Positions 1-9,700 of a stretch of 64,000 nucleotides of DNA are shown here, in pieces; the stretch's first letter is position 1; the number at the start of each line of letters is the position of its first letter. The DNA is from Chitinophaga qingshengii (lineage in GTDB: Bacteria > Bacteroidota > Bacteroidia > Chitinophagales > Chitinophagaceae), in contig NZ_JACVFC010000006.1 of the NCBI RefSeq assembly GCF_014529935.1, forward strand, positions 371,075 to 435,074. Direction: 5' to 3'. The position numbers and the translations under genes were made by a program. Under the pieces are notes generated by a model. It was not told the origin of the DNA and did no database searches. It was given only the letters and a program-made list of their open reading frames with translations.

Positions 1-1170
1 TCTCAATCTATAAGCCGCACGGGCGTAGCTGAGCCACTGATCGTGCCGGTCTTTGCCGCGCAGCACCACCTTGGCCCGTGCTTCCATGATCAATATCGCC
101 ACGTGCATAAAGATGGTCCATACTACGTAGTAGATGACGAAAGTGGAGAAAAAGTTGATGGGCCAGCCTATCAGGCGGGCGAGAAACGGTGAGGAGAACA
201 GTACGGAAAGGTGAATCAGGAGCAGCCCCAGGAACCGTGGACGCAGAAAATCGTTGGGCAGGTCTTTCATCCTTACCGGCATAGGATCATCCTTTCTTTT
301 CTGTTTAGGCTTTTTACCGAAAAACACATTCATCATCGCTGCCGAAACAGCCAGCCAGATAAATACAGCGAAAAAGGTACCTCCGCCGAATTTAGGGACA
401 TCAAAAAAATAGGACTCCGCAGTAGCAGCATAGGAAGGCGCAGTAGTAACTTCCCCGTCACCGGCTAAAGTCACCGGGGCCGCATTGGCGGCTTCACCCG
501 GATCGGTATCGGTATCCGGTTCTGCCGGGCGGGGGGCCGATACAAGTCCCTGTGGTTCTGCCGGAGCCGATACAACTCCCCGCGGCTCAGGCGGCGCCGG
601 CTTGTCGGCGATGAGGGAACGGTCTTCCACAACTGTTGCCTCCGGCACTTCCTGGTTGAGTACATAGTTACCGTTATACAACTGAGCTGAGATCGATTTT
701 AATCCTTCTTCAAAAGCCTGATCATAGTTGGCATTTTTGATATACGGTATCATGTAATCCTGCTGGATGCGGAAACAGATCACGTCGGGCATATCCGCTT
801 CCAGGCCTTTACCGGTTTCAAATACCAGGCGGTGGGCATCTTCCACCAGCAGCACCAGCAGGCCATTGTTGGTAGCGGCGTCACCAATCTTCCAGTAATT
901 AAACAGTTTGTGGGCAAAATCGCGCGGTTCATTTTCGCCGATAGTGTGCAGGAGTACCATGGCTACCTGGGCTTTACCGCCCCGGTCCAGGGAACTGAGT
1001 TTGTCGTTCAGGTTCTTCACCATTTCACTTGACAAGAGGTGATCCGGGTTACTGATATAACCGCCATCACTTTTTTTGGGGTCTGGTACGTCCGACACCG
1101 AGTATTTCGTTTGTTTTCCGGTGCAGGACAATAACAGGGATACCAACAACAGGTATAAGACATTTCGCAT
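1..1170 (-). CDS. TPM-domain lipoprotein (YgcG-like), C-terminus cut by window edge
   Basis: The frame is open from an ATG at 1168-1170 to the first base of the window, giving 390 codons with no stop, so the gene continues outside. The N-terminus has a short hydrophobic signal ending in a lipobox-like LLSC, which suggests an outer-membrane or periplasmic lipoprotein. Residues of about 35-165 resemble a TPM domain (segments GYISNPDHLLSSE, NNGLLVLLVEDAHRLVFETG, GKGLEAD), a fold known from YgcG and from Psb32-type proteins. A Pro/Ala/Glu-rich linker at about 190-250 contains a repeated VSAPAEP/VSAPRPAEP unit. Hydrophobic segments follow near 285-305 and 315-365. TPM proteins have been linked to membrane-protein turnover and phosphatase activity; the substrate here is unknown. 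The family call is fairly secure and the role is not. Confidence 0.75.
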   Translation of the reverse strand, partial: MRNVLYLLLVSLLLSCTGKQTKYSVSDVPDPKKSDGGYISNPDHLLSSEMVKNLNDKLSSLDRGGKAQVAMVLLHTIGENEPRDFAHKLFNYWKIGDAATNNGLLVLLVEDAHRLVFETGKGLEADMPDVICFRIQQDYMIPYIKNANYDQAFEEGLKSISAQLYNGNYVLNQEVPEATVVEDRSLIADKPAPPEPRGVVSAPAEPQGLVSAPRPAEPDTDTDPGEAANAAPVTLAGDGEVTTAPSYAATAESYFFDVPKFGGGTFFAVFIWLAVSAAMMNVFFGKKPKQKRKDDPMPVRMKDLPNDFLRPRFLGLLLIHLSVLFSSPFLARLIGWPINFFSTFVIYYVVWTIFMHVAILIMEARAKVVLRGKDRHDQWLSYARAAYRLR

Positions 1171-1375
1171 AACAACGGGTAATTCTGGCAATGGTCAAAA
1201 AATAGCCGGGCCGGAGGCCCGGGCGGATTTAAAAATACTATATTTTAGTATCTGTACGTTTAAGTTATTCCAGCTGCTGCCGCAGTATTTTCAACGGCAA
1301 TGGCAAATATTATATAATTTAGTGATGCTCAAGCAGTCACCATTATCACTATTACTATCATTCAATACCGCGCAC

Positions 1376-2458
1376 ATGAAAAGGTTTTTTGTATTGGTCG
1401 CCCTGATTTTTCCGCTGGCTTTAAGCGCACAGACCAAGCTATCGGAAACTGTTGCAGAAGATTTTTCCAACCGGGTGGCTCATCATTACCAGTTACAGCA
1501 TGACTCTATTTCCGGTTATATCGCAGAGCAACTGACCCGCAGTGGCGCCGGCGGGCTGGACATCGACTCCACCATGTTCAACCTGAAAAATGACCTTCCT
1601 GCCCTGGATGCAGCCCTGAAATACCTGTACCAGTACAGCGATTGTAACCGGCAACGGTTCATCAGCAACCTGCGCAGCATGAATCTGCAGACCAACAGCG
1701 TTTTTCCATTGGCTACCTATACTGCCAACAAATATAAGAACGATACCAAAGCCCTGCTGGAAGATAAAAGCGACTTCCTGAAAACGTATACCGGTCCGGT
1801 GACCGGTAAACAGGCGCCGGCGGCTATTGCCCAGGCATCCGCTACCGCAGGTACAACAGCTACCACTTCCGAAGCAGCCGCTGCCGGCACTACCGCCGCC
1901 ACCACAGCAGGCGCAGCGCCGGCCCCCGCTCCTACTGTGGCGGATACACGTAGCTGGGAAGTAAAACCGCTGTTCCAGGTACGTACTCCCGAACAACTGG
2001 TGGAGATGTACGGTAAAGACAACGTCACCCAACGCGATGCCACTGACCTTGCCGGTACCAAAGAAGGCGAAGCCTATGTGATTTATCCTGATACCGACGA
2101 TGAACTGGAAATACAGTTTGACGGCGACAACGGGAACATCCTCACTTTCTCCCACTTCCCTTCCAAATGGAAATCTCCTTATGGCATTAAAGCCGGTGAT
2201 CCCCTGGAAAAACTGATTAAAGTGAATGGCCGGCCTTTCCGTATCAATGGTTTTGAATGGACCAACGGCGGCCTGGTAAACGATTGGCAGGGCGGCGCCC
2301 TGGCAGGCAAAAATGTGACTATCCTGCTCAAAGCCAATAATACCGGCGATCCTAAACAATACGATCAGGTAACAGGTGATAAAATCATCCGTTCCGACCT
2401 TCCTGTATTAAAGAAACTCGACGTGATCATACAATCCGTTGCCTTTAAAAGCAACTGA
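1376..2458 (+). CDS. Secreted protein of unknown function with Ala/Thr-rich linker
   Basis: This is a 360-residue protein. I chose the ATG at 1376 because it is followed at once by a clear signal peptide (MKRFFVLVALIFPLALSAQ); in-frame upstream starts would bury that signal. The mature part has an N-terminal helical region (about 20-150), a very low-complexity Ala/Thr/Pro linker (about 155-190) and a C-terminal region (about 195-360) containing VRTPEQLVEMYGKDNV and YPDTDDELEIQFD. The C-terminal part looks like a small beta-rich periplasmic domain. I do not recognise a named family. It is divergent from the TPM gene, and a long perfect inverted repeat lies just after its stop codon. Confidence 0.7.
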   Translation: MKRFFVLVALIFPLALSAQTKLSETVAEDFSNRVAHHYQLQHDSISGYIAEQLTRSGAGGLDIDSTMFNLKNDLPALDAALKYLYQYSDCNRQRFISNLRSMNLQTNSVFPLATYTANKYKNDTKALLEDKSDFLKTYTGPVTGKQAPAAIAQASATAGTTATTSEAAAAGTTAATTAGAAPAPAPTVADTRSWEVKPLFQVRTPEQLVEMYGKDNVTQRDATDLAGTKEGEAYVIYPDTDDELEIQFDGDNGNILTFSHFPSKWKSPYGIKAGDPLEKLIKVNGRPFRINGFEWTNGGLVNDWQGGALAGKNVTILLKANNTGDPKQYDQVTGDKIIRSDLPVLKKLDVIIQSVAFKSN

Positions 2459-2466
2459 TCATTTAC

Positions 2467-2596
2467 GGATTTTTTGATTTACGGATTTACGGATTTTGGG
2501 ATTTAAAGAAGAGGAGATCTAATCGATAATATTTATTTGCTCATATCTTCGCTTCTTTAAATCCCAAAATCCGTAAATCCGTAAATCAAAAAATCC
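2467..2596. repeat. 45-bp perfect inverted repeat with 8-bp periodic arms
   Basis: Arms at 2467-2511 and 2552-2596 are exact reverse complements around a 40-bp loop. Each arm is a run of degenerate octamers (GATTTTTT, GATTTACG, GATTTACG, GATTTTGG, GATTTAAA). It sits between two plus-strand genes, 8 bp after one stop codon and 23 bp before the next start. It could work as a terminator or RNA-stability hairpin, but the loop is long and the regular unit structure is unusual for a simple terminator. Confidence 0.8.
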
Positions 2597-2619
2597 CAAA
2601 ATGTTTTTATCTTGTTTGT

Positions 2620-3075
2620 ATGAAACAGACAATCGTTCTTCTTTTCTTTGTTATCATGGGAATTTCCACGAGCATACACGCACAGACCAAAAAATATCCT
2701 TCGCTGAACCATATCGCAATTTATGTAGTCAGCCTCGAACGCAGCACCAACTTCTACCGGGACGTGATTGGCCTGGAGGTGATGGACGAACCGTTTAAGG
2801 ACGGGCGGCACAGCTGGTTTAAGGTAGGAGACCACAGCCAGCTGCATATTATTTCCGGTGCAGCCAAAGCGGAGGTGCATCCCAAAGACACCCATCTTTG
2901 TTTCAGCGTGCCTTCCATGAAGGATTTTATTGCCGTATTGACGCAACATCAGGTTCAATATGAAGACTGGCCAGGCAAACCCAATACTATCAATAAAAGG
3001 GTGGATGGCGTACAGCAGATCTATTTCCGCGACCCCGATGGTTATTGGATTGAGATAAACGACGACAAATACTAG
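2620..3075 (+). CDS. Secreted VOC-family (glyoxalase-fold) protein
   Basis: This 151-residue protein has a signal peptide (residues 1-21, ending IHAQ) followed by one VOC domain. The domain begins with NHIAIYVVSLERSTNFYRD, typical of the first beta-alpha-beta module, and ends with IYFRDPDGYWIEI, the usual last strand. Candidate metal ligands are His31, Gln74 or His76, His92 and Glu145. VOC proteins include lactoylglutathione lyases, dioxygenases and resistance proteins; the signal peptide puts this one in the periplasm, which is less common for the family. Neighbouring genes do not suggest a substrate. The family is clear and the reaction is unknown. Confidence 0.85.
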   Translation: MKQTIVLLFFVIMGISTSIHAQTKKYPSLNHIAIYVVSLERSTNFYRDVIGLEVMDEPFKDGRHSWFKVGDHSQLHIISGAAKAEVHPKDTHLCFSVPSMKDFIAVLTQHQVQYEDWPGKPNTINKRVDGVQQIYFRDPDGYWIEINDDKY

Positions 3076-3178
3076 GTATTCCAGGCAGCTGGTAAACAAT
3101 GGCTGGTCATCTCCCTAAAAAAATACGGGTAAGAGTGGGCTTTTTTCGTTAAATTCAGTGACCACATTTTCCAAGATT

Positions 3179-3820
3179 ATGTCATTACTACTGAATGTTC
3201 CTGCTGCGGAAGAAACCGAAGCCAAGTCAAAAGGGGCTTTGTGGGACGCCAACCTGCAAACCTGGTACCTGCCGGATATCAATTATGATCATATCATGGA
3301 GGTCGATAAATGGATCACCGACCGTGACACGGCCATCATCCTGTCTGATGAGTTGATTATTGCCCATGCCAGGCATACCTGTTCGCATTGTCAGCAATCC
3401 ACACCGGTGATTGCGATCGGTAGTGAGTTCTTTTATGAAAAGGATATGAATGAGCGGGATGAACTGGTATGGTTTGAATTGGATTTCTTCGCGTTATTTC
3501 AGCAGACATCTGTTATTTCTGCCCATCTGTTCAGTTTTTTCCGGGACAATTACCCGCATTATAAGCAAGGGCCTGCCCGAAACGCCGATGGTTATTATTG
3601 GTGCAACCACTGTGAACAGTGTGGTAAAGCGATTGACGATGCAGCGCTTTTTGCAGATCCCGGCAGCATTTTTAACCCTACCAGCGCCGAAGCAGCTACC
3701 GCTATTACCTTACGGACTTTCCCGTTTAAATACGCACCACACATCGATGCAGATTACAATATGAACGATAACCTGCGACTGATTAATGAGTTTGCCGTTC
3801 GCAGCCAGACAATTATTTAG
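3179..3820 (+). CDS. DUF5710-like domain protein with two Cys-rich clusters
   Basis: The 213-residue reading starts at ATG 3179. A GTG at 3158 is in frame, but the family usually begins right before the LLLNVP motif, so I prefer the ATG. The first 40 residues (LNVPAAEETEAKSKGALWD, then WYLP) match the short DUF5710-type module seen in DNA-associated proteins of bacteria and phages. The rest carries a CSHC cluster and a CNHCEQC cluster that may bind a metal ion, with acidic and aromatic sequence between them. It is probably cytoplasmic, as there is no signal peptide. Function is unknown. Confidence 0.7.
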   Translation: MSLLLNVPAAEETEAKSKGALWDANLQTWYLPDINYDHIMEVDKWITDRDTAIILSDELIIAHARHTCSHCQQSTPVIAIGSEFFYEKDMNERDELVWFELDFFALFQQTSVISAHLFSFFRDNYPHYKQGPARNADGYYWCNHCEQCGKAIDDAALFADPGSIFNPTSAEAATAITLRTFPFKYAPHIDADYNMNDNLRLINEFAVRSQTII

Positions 3821-3845
3821 TTATTTGGTTATTTTGATTATTTGG

Positions 3846-3889
3846 TTATTTGGCCATTTGATTATTTAAATAATCAAATGGCCAAATAA
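3846..3889. repeat. 44-bp perfect palindrome between convergent genes
   Basis: Positions 3846-3867 and 3868-3889 are exact reverse complements with no spacer. The left arm continues upstream (about 3819-3845) as a run of TTATTTGG-like octamers, so the design resembles the inverted repeat at 2467-2596 with a different unit. It lies between the stop codons of two convergent genes (3820 and 3898), so a bidirectional terminator role is plausible. Confidence 0.75.
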
Positions 3890-3897
3890 TTAAATGA

Positions 3898-4695
3898 TTA
3901 GGGTTTCTTGTAACCGTCTTTCGTCGCTTTCTCCGCCATGGTCACCATTCTCTTTTCAGTGTCCGGATGAGAAGAGAATAACTGGGAACCTTTCTTTTTC
4001 TTATCGCCGCCACTGGCTTCCTGTGAAGCTTTCCACAGTTTTTCAAAAGCGGTCGACATACCCCATGGATTCAGTTTATTGGCTTTCAGGAAATCATAGC
4101 CATAGCTATCCGCCTGGCTTTCCTGGCCGCGGGAATAAGCAGAATTAGCTACCGCTTCTCCGAGGTCGCCCAGCTGGGAATCGCTCAGCGTACCGGCAGC
4201 GCCGCCCTGGGACGAAACACCGTCTTTCAGTGCAGAAGTCAGCAGTGCTGTCTTAAAGGCATCTTTGGAATCTTTGTTTTTTACATGGCCAATTTCGTGA
4301 CCAATCACTCCCATCACTTCATCATCTGTCATTACCTGCATCAAACCGGCGCATACGCGTACGCTACCATCTGCACAGGCAAAAGCATTGATGTCTCTTA
4401 CCAGGTACACCTTAAAATTCAGGTTCATGCCCTGGTAATTGGTCGCGTTAGCCGTCAGACGAGCCAAACGTTGTGCCATGGCATCGTCCGCAGGAGCCAC
4501 CGGATTGTGTTCATCCATCCATTGGATATACTCTTTGGTGTATTTGATGACTTCATCATCGCTCAGCGTTACTGCTTTCGCAGCTTTCACGCCTGCACCA
4601 ATGGTTTTGGAATTGAGTTTGAACTGGGCGCTGGCAGTAGAAGCCAATGCAAGGGTGATAGCACAAACAATGCTACAGCGAGTAAAAACAAACAT
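3898..4695 (-). CDS. M48-family zinc metallopeptidase, secreted
   Basis: This 265-residue protein has an N-terminal signal (about residues 1-23, ending ASAQ) and an M48 peptidase domain. The zinc motif HEIGH is at 133-137 and the probable third ligand is Glu192 in RGQESQADSYG, as in periplasmic M48 enzymes such as YggG/LoiP and BepA. It is shorter than BepA and has no TPR region. Family members degrade damaged or misassembled envelope proteins, so a periplasmic quality-control role is likely. Its C-terminus (FSSHPDTEKRM) is the usual end of the M48 domain. It is a stand-alone gene convergent with the DUF5710-like gene. Confidence 0.9.
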   Translation of the reverse strand: MFVFTRCSIVCAITLALASTASAQFKLNSKTIGAGVKAAKAVTLSDDEVIKYTKEYIQWMDEHNPVAPADDAMAQRLARLTANATNYQGMNLNFKVYLVRDINAFACADGSVRVCAGLMQVMTDDEVMGVIGHEIGHVKNKDSKDAFKTALLTSALKDGVSSQGGAAGTLSDSQLGDLGEAVANSAYSRGQESQADSYGYDFLKANKLNPWGMSTAFEKLWKASQEASGGDKKKKGSQLFSSHPDTEKRMVTMAEKATKDGYKKP

Positions 4696-4796
4696 AAAAA
4701 AACTGTTTAATTAGGAATCAGGTTTAACAATATGCGGCGAAGATAATGGAAATATCCTATTCACTTTTTATTTTACCGTATGGTCATTCAAAAAAG

Positions 4797-4824
4797 AAAG
4801 CTCCCATCCGGTGATGGGAGCTTT
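4797..4824. terminator. Bidirectional intrinsic terminator after susD of operon 1
   Basis: A 12-bp perfect stem (4797-4808 with 4813-4824, loop cggt) is flanked by A-rich sequence on the left and a T-run on the right. On the minus strand it lies about 55 bp after the SusD stop at 4878 and is followed by a U-tract. Confidence 0.8.
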
Positions 4825-4877
4825 TTCATTTCGTGGCTTTTATACTTAAAACAATTCAATAGCCATCCTGTATGGCT

Positions 4878-6734
4878 TTACCAGCCGTAGTTCTGTACGA
4901 GTGCCGGTGCAATGGAAGTTTCCGATACCGGGATAGGCATCAGGTAGTGTTGTACCTTAAATACCCTGCCATTGGCCAGGATAGGCGTACGCTGGAAGAA
5001 AGTTTCGCCGGTACCGTTGATATTCATGCCGGTGACGGAAGTACAGGCAGGCGTATGGGCAATCAGCCAGCGGCGGATATCGTACCAGCGCTGCGCTTCA
5101 TACGCCATTTCAATTTTGCGTTCGTTTTGTATCCTGGCGCGAAGCCCCTCTTTATTATTATCTGAAGCGATAATCGGCAGCGAAGGCATACCCACCCTGT
5201 TACGTACCGCATTGATAGCGGCATATACATCAGCAGAAGGCCCATTGTATTCATTCATGGCTTCTGCATACCACAGGTATACATCGGCCAGCCTGAAATG
5301 CGGGTAGTTCCGGTAGTTGGTAGAAGGGTTGTCTTTGATATTATGCGCGGGGGCTACCCATTTTTGTACGTAGTAGCCGGTACGGGTGTTCTGCCCGGTG
5401 GCCTTGCTACCGCCCCAGCCGTCGTTATTGGAGCCTACATTGGTCACAAACTGGGTGATGATATTACGGCCCAGGTAGGGCATGCCATCAAAGAACTGGT
5501 CGGTATAAAAACGGGGATCGCGGTTAAAATACATTTTGCGGATTTTCACCTTAACGGTAGTCCATACACGGTTACGGAATACTTTCATGGTGGTGTCCAC
5601 ATAACCGGTTTCCACGTAGCCGGAGCCGGGTTCGTTGATGGGATACCCGTTTTTCATTTCATAGGAGTCAATCATTTCCTGTGTAGCGGCGAGGGAGCCT
5701 GTACCGCCATAGTCAGCGCCATTGGGCGTGATACTATTTTCAAAGTTGTTGGTACCGCCGCCTTGTGTCCAGAAGATGAACTCATTGAAGTCGCGGTTGT
5801 AGAACAGCTCCTGCTGCACCGGGCGCAGGCTGTATACACCCATATCCAGTACTGCTTTCGCAGCATCGGCGGCTTTCTTCCATTTTTCCCTGTCGTAGGT
5901 GGTGTTGAAGAGGGTTTTGCCATCGGTGTTTTTTACCCCCAGCAGCGAGCTTTTTACATTATTGCCATTAACGGACACGGGTATACCGTCTATTTCGCCA
6001 CCGTTGAACAGCGGGCTGGCGGCGTATAACAGGACTTTGGCTTTCAGTGCCAGGGCAGCGCCTTTGGTGGCACGTCCTACATCCTGGGCTTCATAAGTGA
6101 GCGGCAGCCCCGCAGCAGCTTCATCGCACAAACGTACGATCTCATTCACCACTTCATCTACACTATTGCGGGGCTTTTTCAACACTTCCGGATTTTCGGT
6201 AGCCTCGTAGTAGCGATCGACGATGGGTACCGGTCCGAAACGTTTAAACAGCTCAAAATAATTGAATGCTATCAGGAACTTTACCTCCAGCTTGTAACGT
6301 GGAATAATAACGGTACGATAGATTTGTTCCTGTGTAGCATTCTTAATGGGAACTTTATCTACATTCTGGAGGAAATGCAGGCCCACTCTTATATTACGGT
6401 ATACATCGTTAAAATTACCCAAGGGGTTGTCGTTGGAATTCCAGGAACCACCGTCATACTTACGGGCATTGCTCTGGTTCCAGTTGGCATAACCTTCATC
6501 GCTGGCGGATGAAAACACCACGCCGTTGGAAGAACCGGTGGAAGGCAGAAAATCCCACGGCAGGGCGGCATACAGCCTGGTGACCTCTTTCTCAGCCTGT
6601 TTGATATCGGCCAGGAGATCGGACTCCTGATAGAATTCCTTCGGTACTACATCGAGCGACCGCTCACAGGCAGTACCTCCCAAAATCAGCGCCAGTAACA
6701 GTAAGGCGCAATGGCGTATAGACACAGTTCTCAT
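4878..6734 (-). CDS. SusD/RagB-family outer-membrane lipoprotein (operon 1)
   Basis: This 618-residue protein starts with a lipoprotein signal ending GGTAC, with the Cys as the probable lipidated residue. It carries the SusD layout: N-terminal part with TPR-like helices (IPRYKLEVKFLIAFNYFELFKRFG) and C-terminal module ending in RNERKIEMAYEAQRWYDIRRW, a hallmark of the family. SusD proteins form the lid of the SusC channel and capture substrate at the cell surface. It begins 11 bp after the susC stop codon, so the two are co-transcribed. No enzyme gene follows; a terminator closes the operon. Substrate cannot be read from the sequence. Confidence 0.95.
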   Translation of the reverse strand: MRTVSIRHCALLLLALILGGTACERSLDVVPKEFYQESDLLADIKQAEKEVTRLYAALPWDFLPSTGSSNGVVFSSASDEGYANWNQSNARKYDGGSWNSNDNPLGNFNDVYRNIRVGLHFLQNVDKVPIKNATQEQIYRTVIIPRYKLEVKFLIAFNYFELFKRFGPVPIVDRYYEATENPEVLKKPRNSVDEVVNEIVRLCDEAAAGLPLTYEAQDVGRATKGAALALKAKVLLYAASPLFNGGEIDGIPVSVNGNNVKSSLLGVKNTDGKTLFNTTYDREKWKKAADAAKAVLDMGVYSLRPVQQELFYNRDFNEFIFWTQGGGTNNFENSITPNGADYGGTGSLAATQEMIDSYEMKNGYPINEPGSGYVETGYVDTTMKVFRNRVWTTVKVKIRKMYFNRDPRFYTDQFFDGMPYLGRNIITQFVTNVGSNNDGWGGSKATGQNTRTGYYVQKWVAPAHNIKDNPSTNYRNYPHFRLADVYLWYAEAMNEYNGPSADVYAAINAVRNRVGMPSLPIIASDNNKEGLRARIQNERKIEMAYEAQRWYDIRRWLIAHTPACTSVTGMNINGTGETFFQRTPILANGRVFKVQHYLMPIPVSETSIAPALVQNYGW

Positions 6735-6745
6735 AATTCAATGCA

Positions 6746-9700
6746 TTAAAAAGTAATACTCAGGCCAAAGTTGAACGTACGCATCAGCGGATAAGTGGGT
6801 GATCCGTCATTTTCTTCCGGATCATACAGTTTCAGTTTATCCCAGGTAACCAGGTTATTACCGTTGGCGTATATACGTGTTTGCGCCACCTTCATTCTTT
6901 TGGTAAACCGCTGTGGCAGGGTATAACCGATCTCCAGGTTTTTGAGGCGCAGATAGTCACCGCTTCTGAGATAGTGCGTGGACGCCATGGTGTTATTATC
7001 ATTTTTCTGGCTCATCAAACGGGGATACTTCGCATTGGGATTATCCGGCGTCCAGTAATTGCCTTTATAGTCTTCGATGATCTGGCGGAACTCGTAGTTG
7101 GAGCCGAACATCGTATAGCCGCGGATGGAAGTCCAGCGGCCCAGGGCGCCCTGGAACAACATCGCGAGGTCGAAGCCTTTAAACTGTACCTGTGAGGAGA
7201 GACCGATGATCTGCGTAGGTTCGCCGTTTTTCCCGGTATAGGACTGATCGTAGGAATCGATCACCCCATCGCCGTTCACGTCCAGGTAACGGATATCACC
7301 AGGCTGCAATACCCCAAACTGGCTCTGGGAAGCGGCTTTTGCGATATCTTCCTTAGACTGGAAATAACCCTGACTGATATACGTATATATGTCATTGATC
7401 TGGCGGCCTATACGAGATTGCCAGGGGCGTTCCGGCATGGGTACTTCCAGGTAATCCACGATTTTGTTTTTAGCGAAGGTGTACATGCCTTTCACTTCGT
7501 AGTACCAGTTTTTATTGAGGCGGCGGCGGTGCGTCAGTTCCAGCTCCAGGCCCTTGTTATCCACTACCCCGGCATTGATCTTGGGGAAAGTCACCAGGCC
7601 CATGAGGCCGGAGGCCATGGCGGCGCTGTTCATGTACACACCGGTACGGTGTTCATAAAACACATCGCCGGTGAAGGACAGGAAACCGTCCAGCAGCCCC
7701 ACTTCCAGGCCGGCATTGTATTTCAGTGCTGTTTCCCAGGTTACCTCCGGGTTGCCTGTCACGGCTTCCGTGGCGGTTGACATTTTGTTCTGGTAGTTGT
7801 CGCCGAACGTATAAGAGCCTGCGCTCAGGTTCCAGCGGCCCTGGTAGGCGAAACGTGTACCAGGGTCCTGGTTACCGACTTTACCGGCAGAGAGACGGAT
7901 TTTCAACAGATCCAGCCATTTGGAAGTACCTGCCATAAAAGGTTCTTTACTGACTACCCAGGCAGCAGACACGCTGGGGAAAAACCCGAAACGGCGACCT
8001 TTAGCGAAGTTTTCAGAACCATTGTAGCCAAAATTGGCTTCTGCAAAGTATTTGTCTGCATAACCGTAAGCAATACGGCTAACCACCCCCTGATCACGAT
8101 ACGGTAACGCCCCTACGGCATCATCGCTCCGTTCACTCTTGGAAGAGAAACGATACAGCAGCAGGCCGGAGAAGTTATGTTTTCCGTAGGCCCGGTCGTA
8201 GTTCACAAAGAATTCAGGATTAATAACCGTAGACCAGCCATCGGTATTGGTTTCGTAGTTCAGGAAATCCTGACCGGTAGATTTTAACTGGTAGTTACCC
8301 TGCCCCTGATAGGTATAGGAATAATAGTTGGTAGAGCGGCTAAAACCGCCGGCATTGTAGGCATCATAGGAAAAACGTACGCGGGCAGACAATCCTTTGG
8401 TAATCCTGCGCAGATCGGCCGTTACGCCGGCCGTTCCGTTTTGCCGGAATTTATAATATCGTTTATACCCTTTGGCTACCAGCTGTGCATAAGGGTTGGT
8501 ACCTGTTACTTCCGCATAGGAACCATCGGGGTTAAACACCGGTGATATATACGAAGGCGTTAGTCTCAGGTTGACGAAATAATCTTTGGCATCGGGGCCC
8601 GGATAGTTTTGTTTACGCACCACCGTAGAGAGATTCAGCTCTCCACGCAACCAGGGACTTATTTGTATGTCCACATTGGAACGGAAGTTAAAACGTTTCT
8701 CCCAGGCTTGCGGGTCGTAACCGTCCGCATCGCTGGTATGGGCGTAGATACCGCCTTCATCGAGGTAGGAGCCGGAAATAAAGTAACGTACTTTGGCATT
8801 GCCGCCGGAAACGTTCAGGTTTACCGTGGTACGGGGAGATTGTTTTTTCAGCATATAATCCACCCAATCCACATCCGGATAGAGGTAGTCATATTCCAGT
8901 GAATCCGGCCAGTTGAGGGATTTATCATAACGGGAGATGTATTCATCTGTATAAATAGCCGCATCTGCCGTACGTCCGTCATTGATAAGGCCTTCCCGGT
9001 ACAATGTGAAATAGTCTTTGGAATTAAGATACTTCATCATATTGGCAGGTTTCTGTACGGCGCGTTCTACATTGAGTTGTACGCGTGGCTTAGACATATC
9101 GGAACCTCTGCGGGTAGTGACCAGCACCACCCCGTTAGCGCCACGCACACCATAGATAGCCGTAGCCGACGCATCTTTCAGGATAGTGATGGATTCTACC
9201 TCATTAGGATCAATGTATTCAAAACCATCACGGGGTACGCCATCGATCATAATCAGCGGACTGGTGCTGCCGGCGAAAGTTCCTTTACCACGGAGAAAAA
9301 GGGCGGAGCCGTTAGCACCGGGTTCACCGCTGCTCTGACGGGCAATCAATCCGGGTAAACGGCCTACCAGCGCGTTACTGAGGTTGGATACCGCCGACTG
9401 TTTAATTTCTTTTGTTTTGATGGATGATACCGCACCGGTAAGGGTTACTTTACGTTGGGAACCGTAGCCTACTACCACCACCTCATTCAGTTTGGAATTG
9501 GTGATTTCCATGGGGAGATTAAGTACGACCGGCCTTTTACCGTTCACCTCAATGAAGGAATGTTGCTGATTATAACTCACGTGGCTCACGGTGACATCGT
9601 ACTGACCGGGAGACAGCTGAAAACTGAACTCCCCGCCTTCCTTTGTCACCACGCTTTTGCCGCCCACGCGCACCACCGCGCCAGGAATAGGATCACCGGT

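Noticed and set aside
1493..2359. 288-codon open frame antisense to the secreted protein at 1376
   Set aside because: Its Gly/Cys-rich stretch mirrors the Ala/Thr linker of the sense gene, and it has no recognisable domain.
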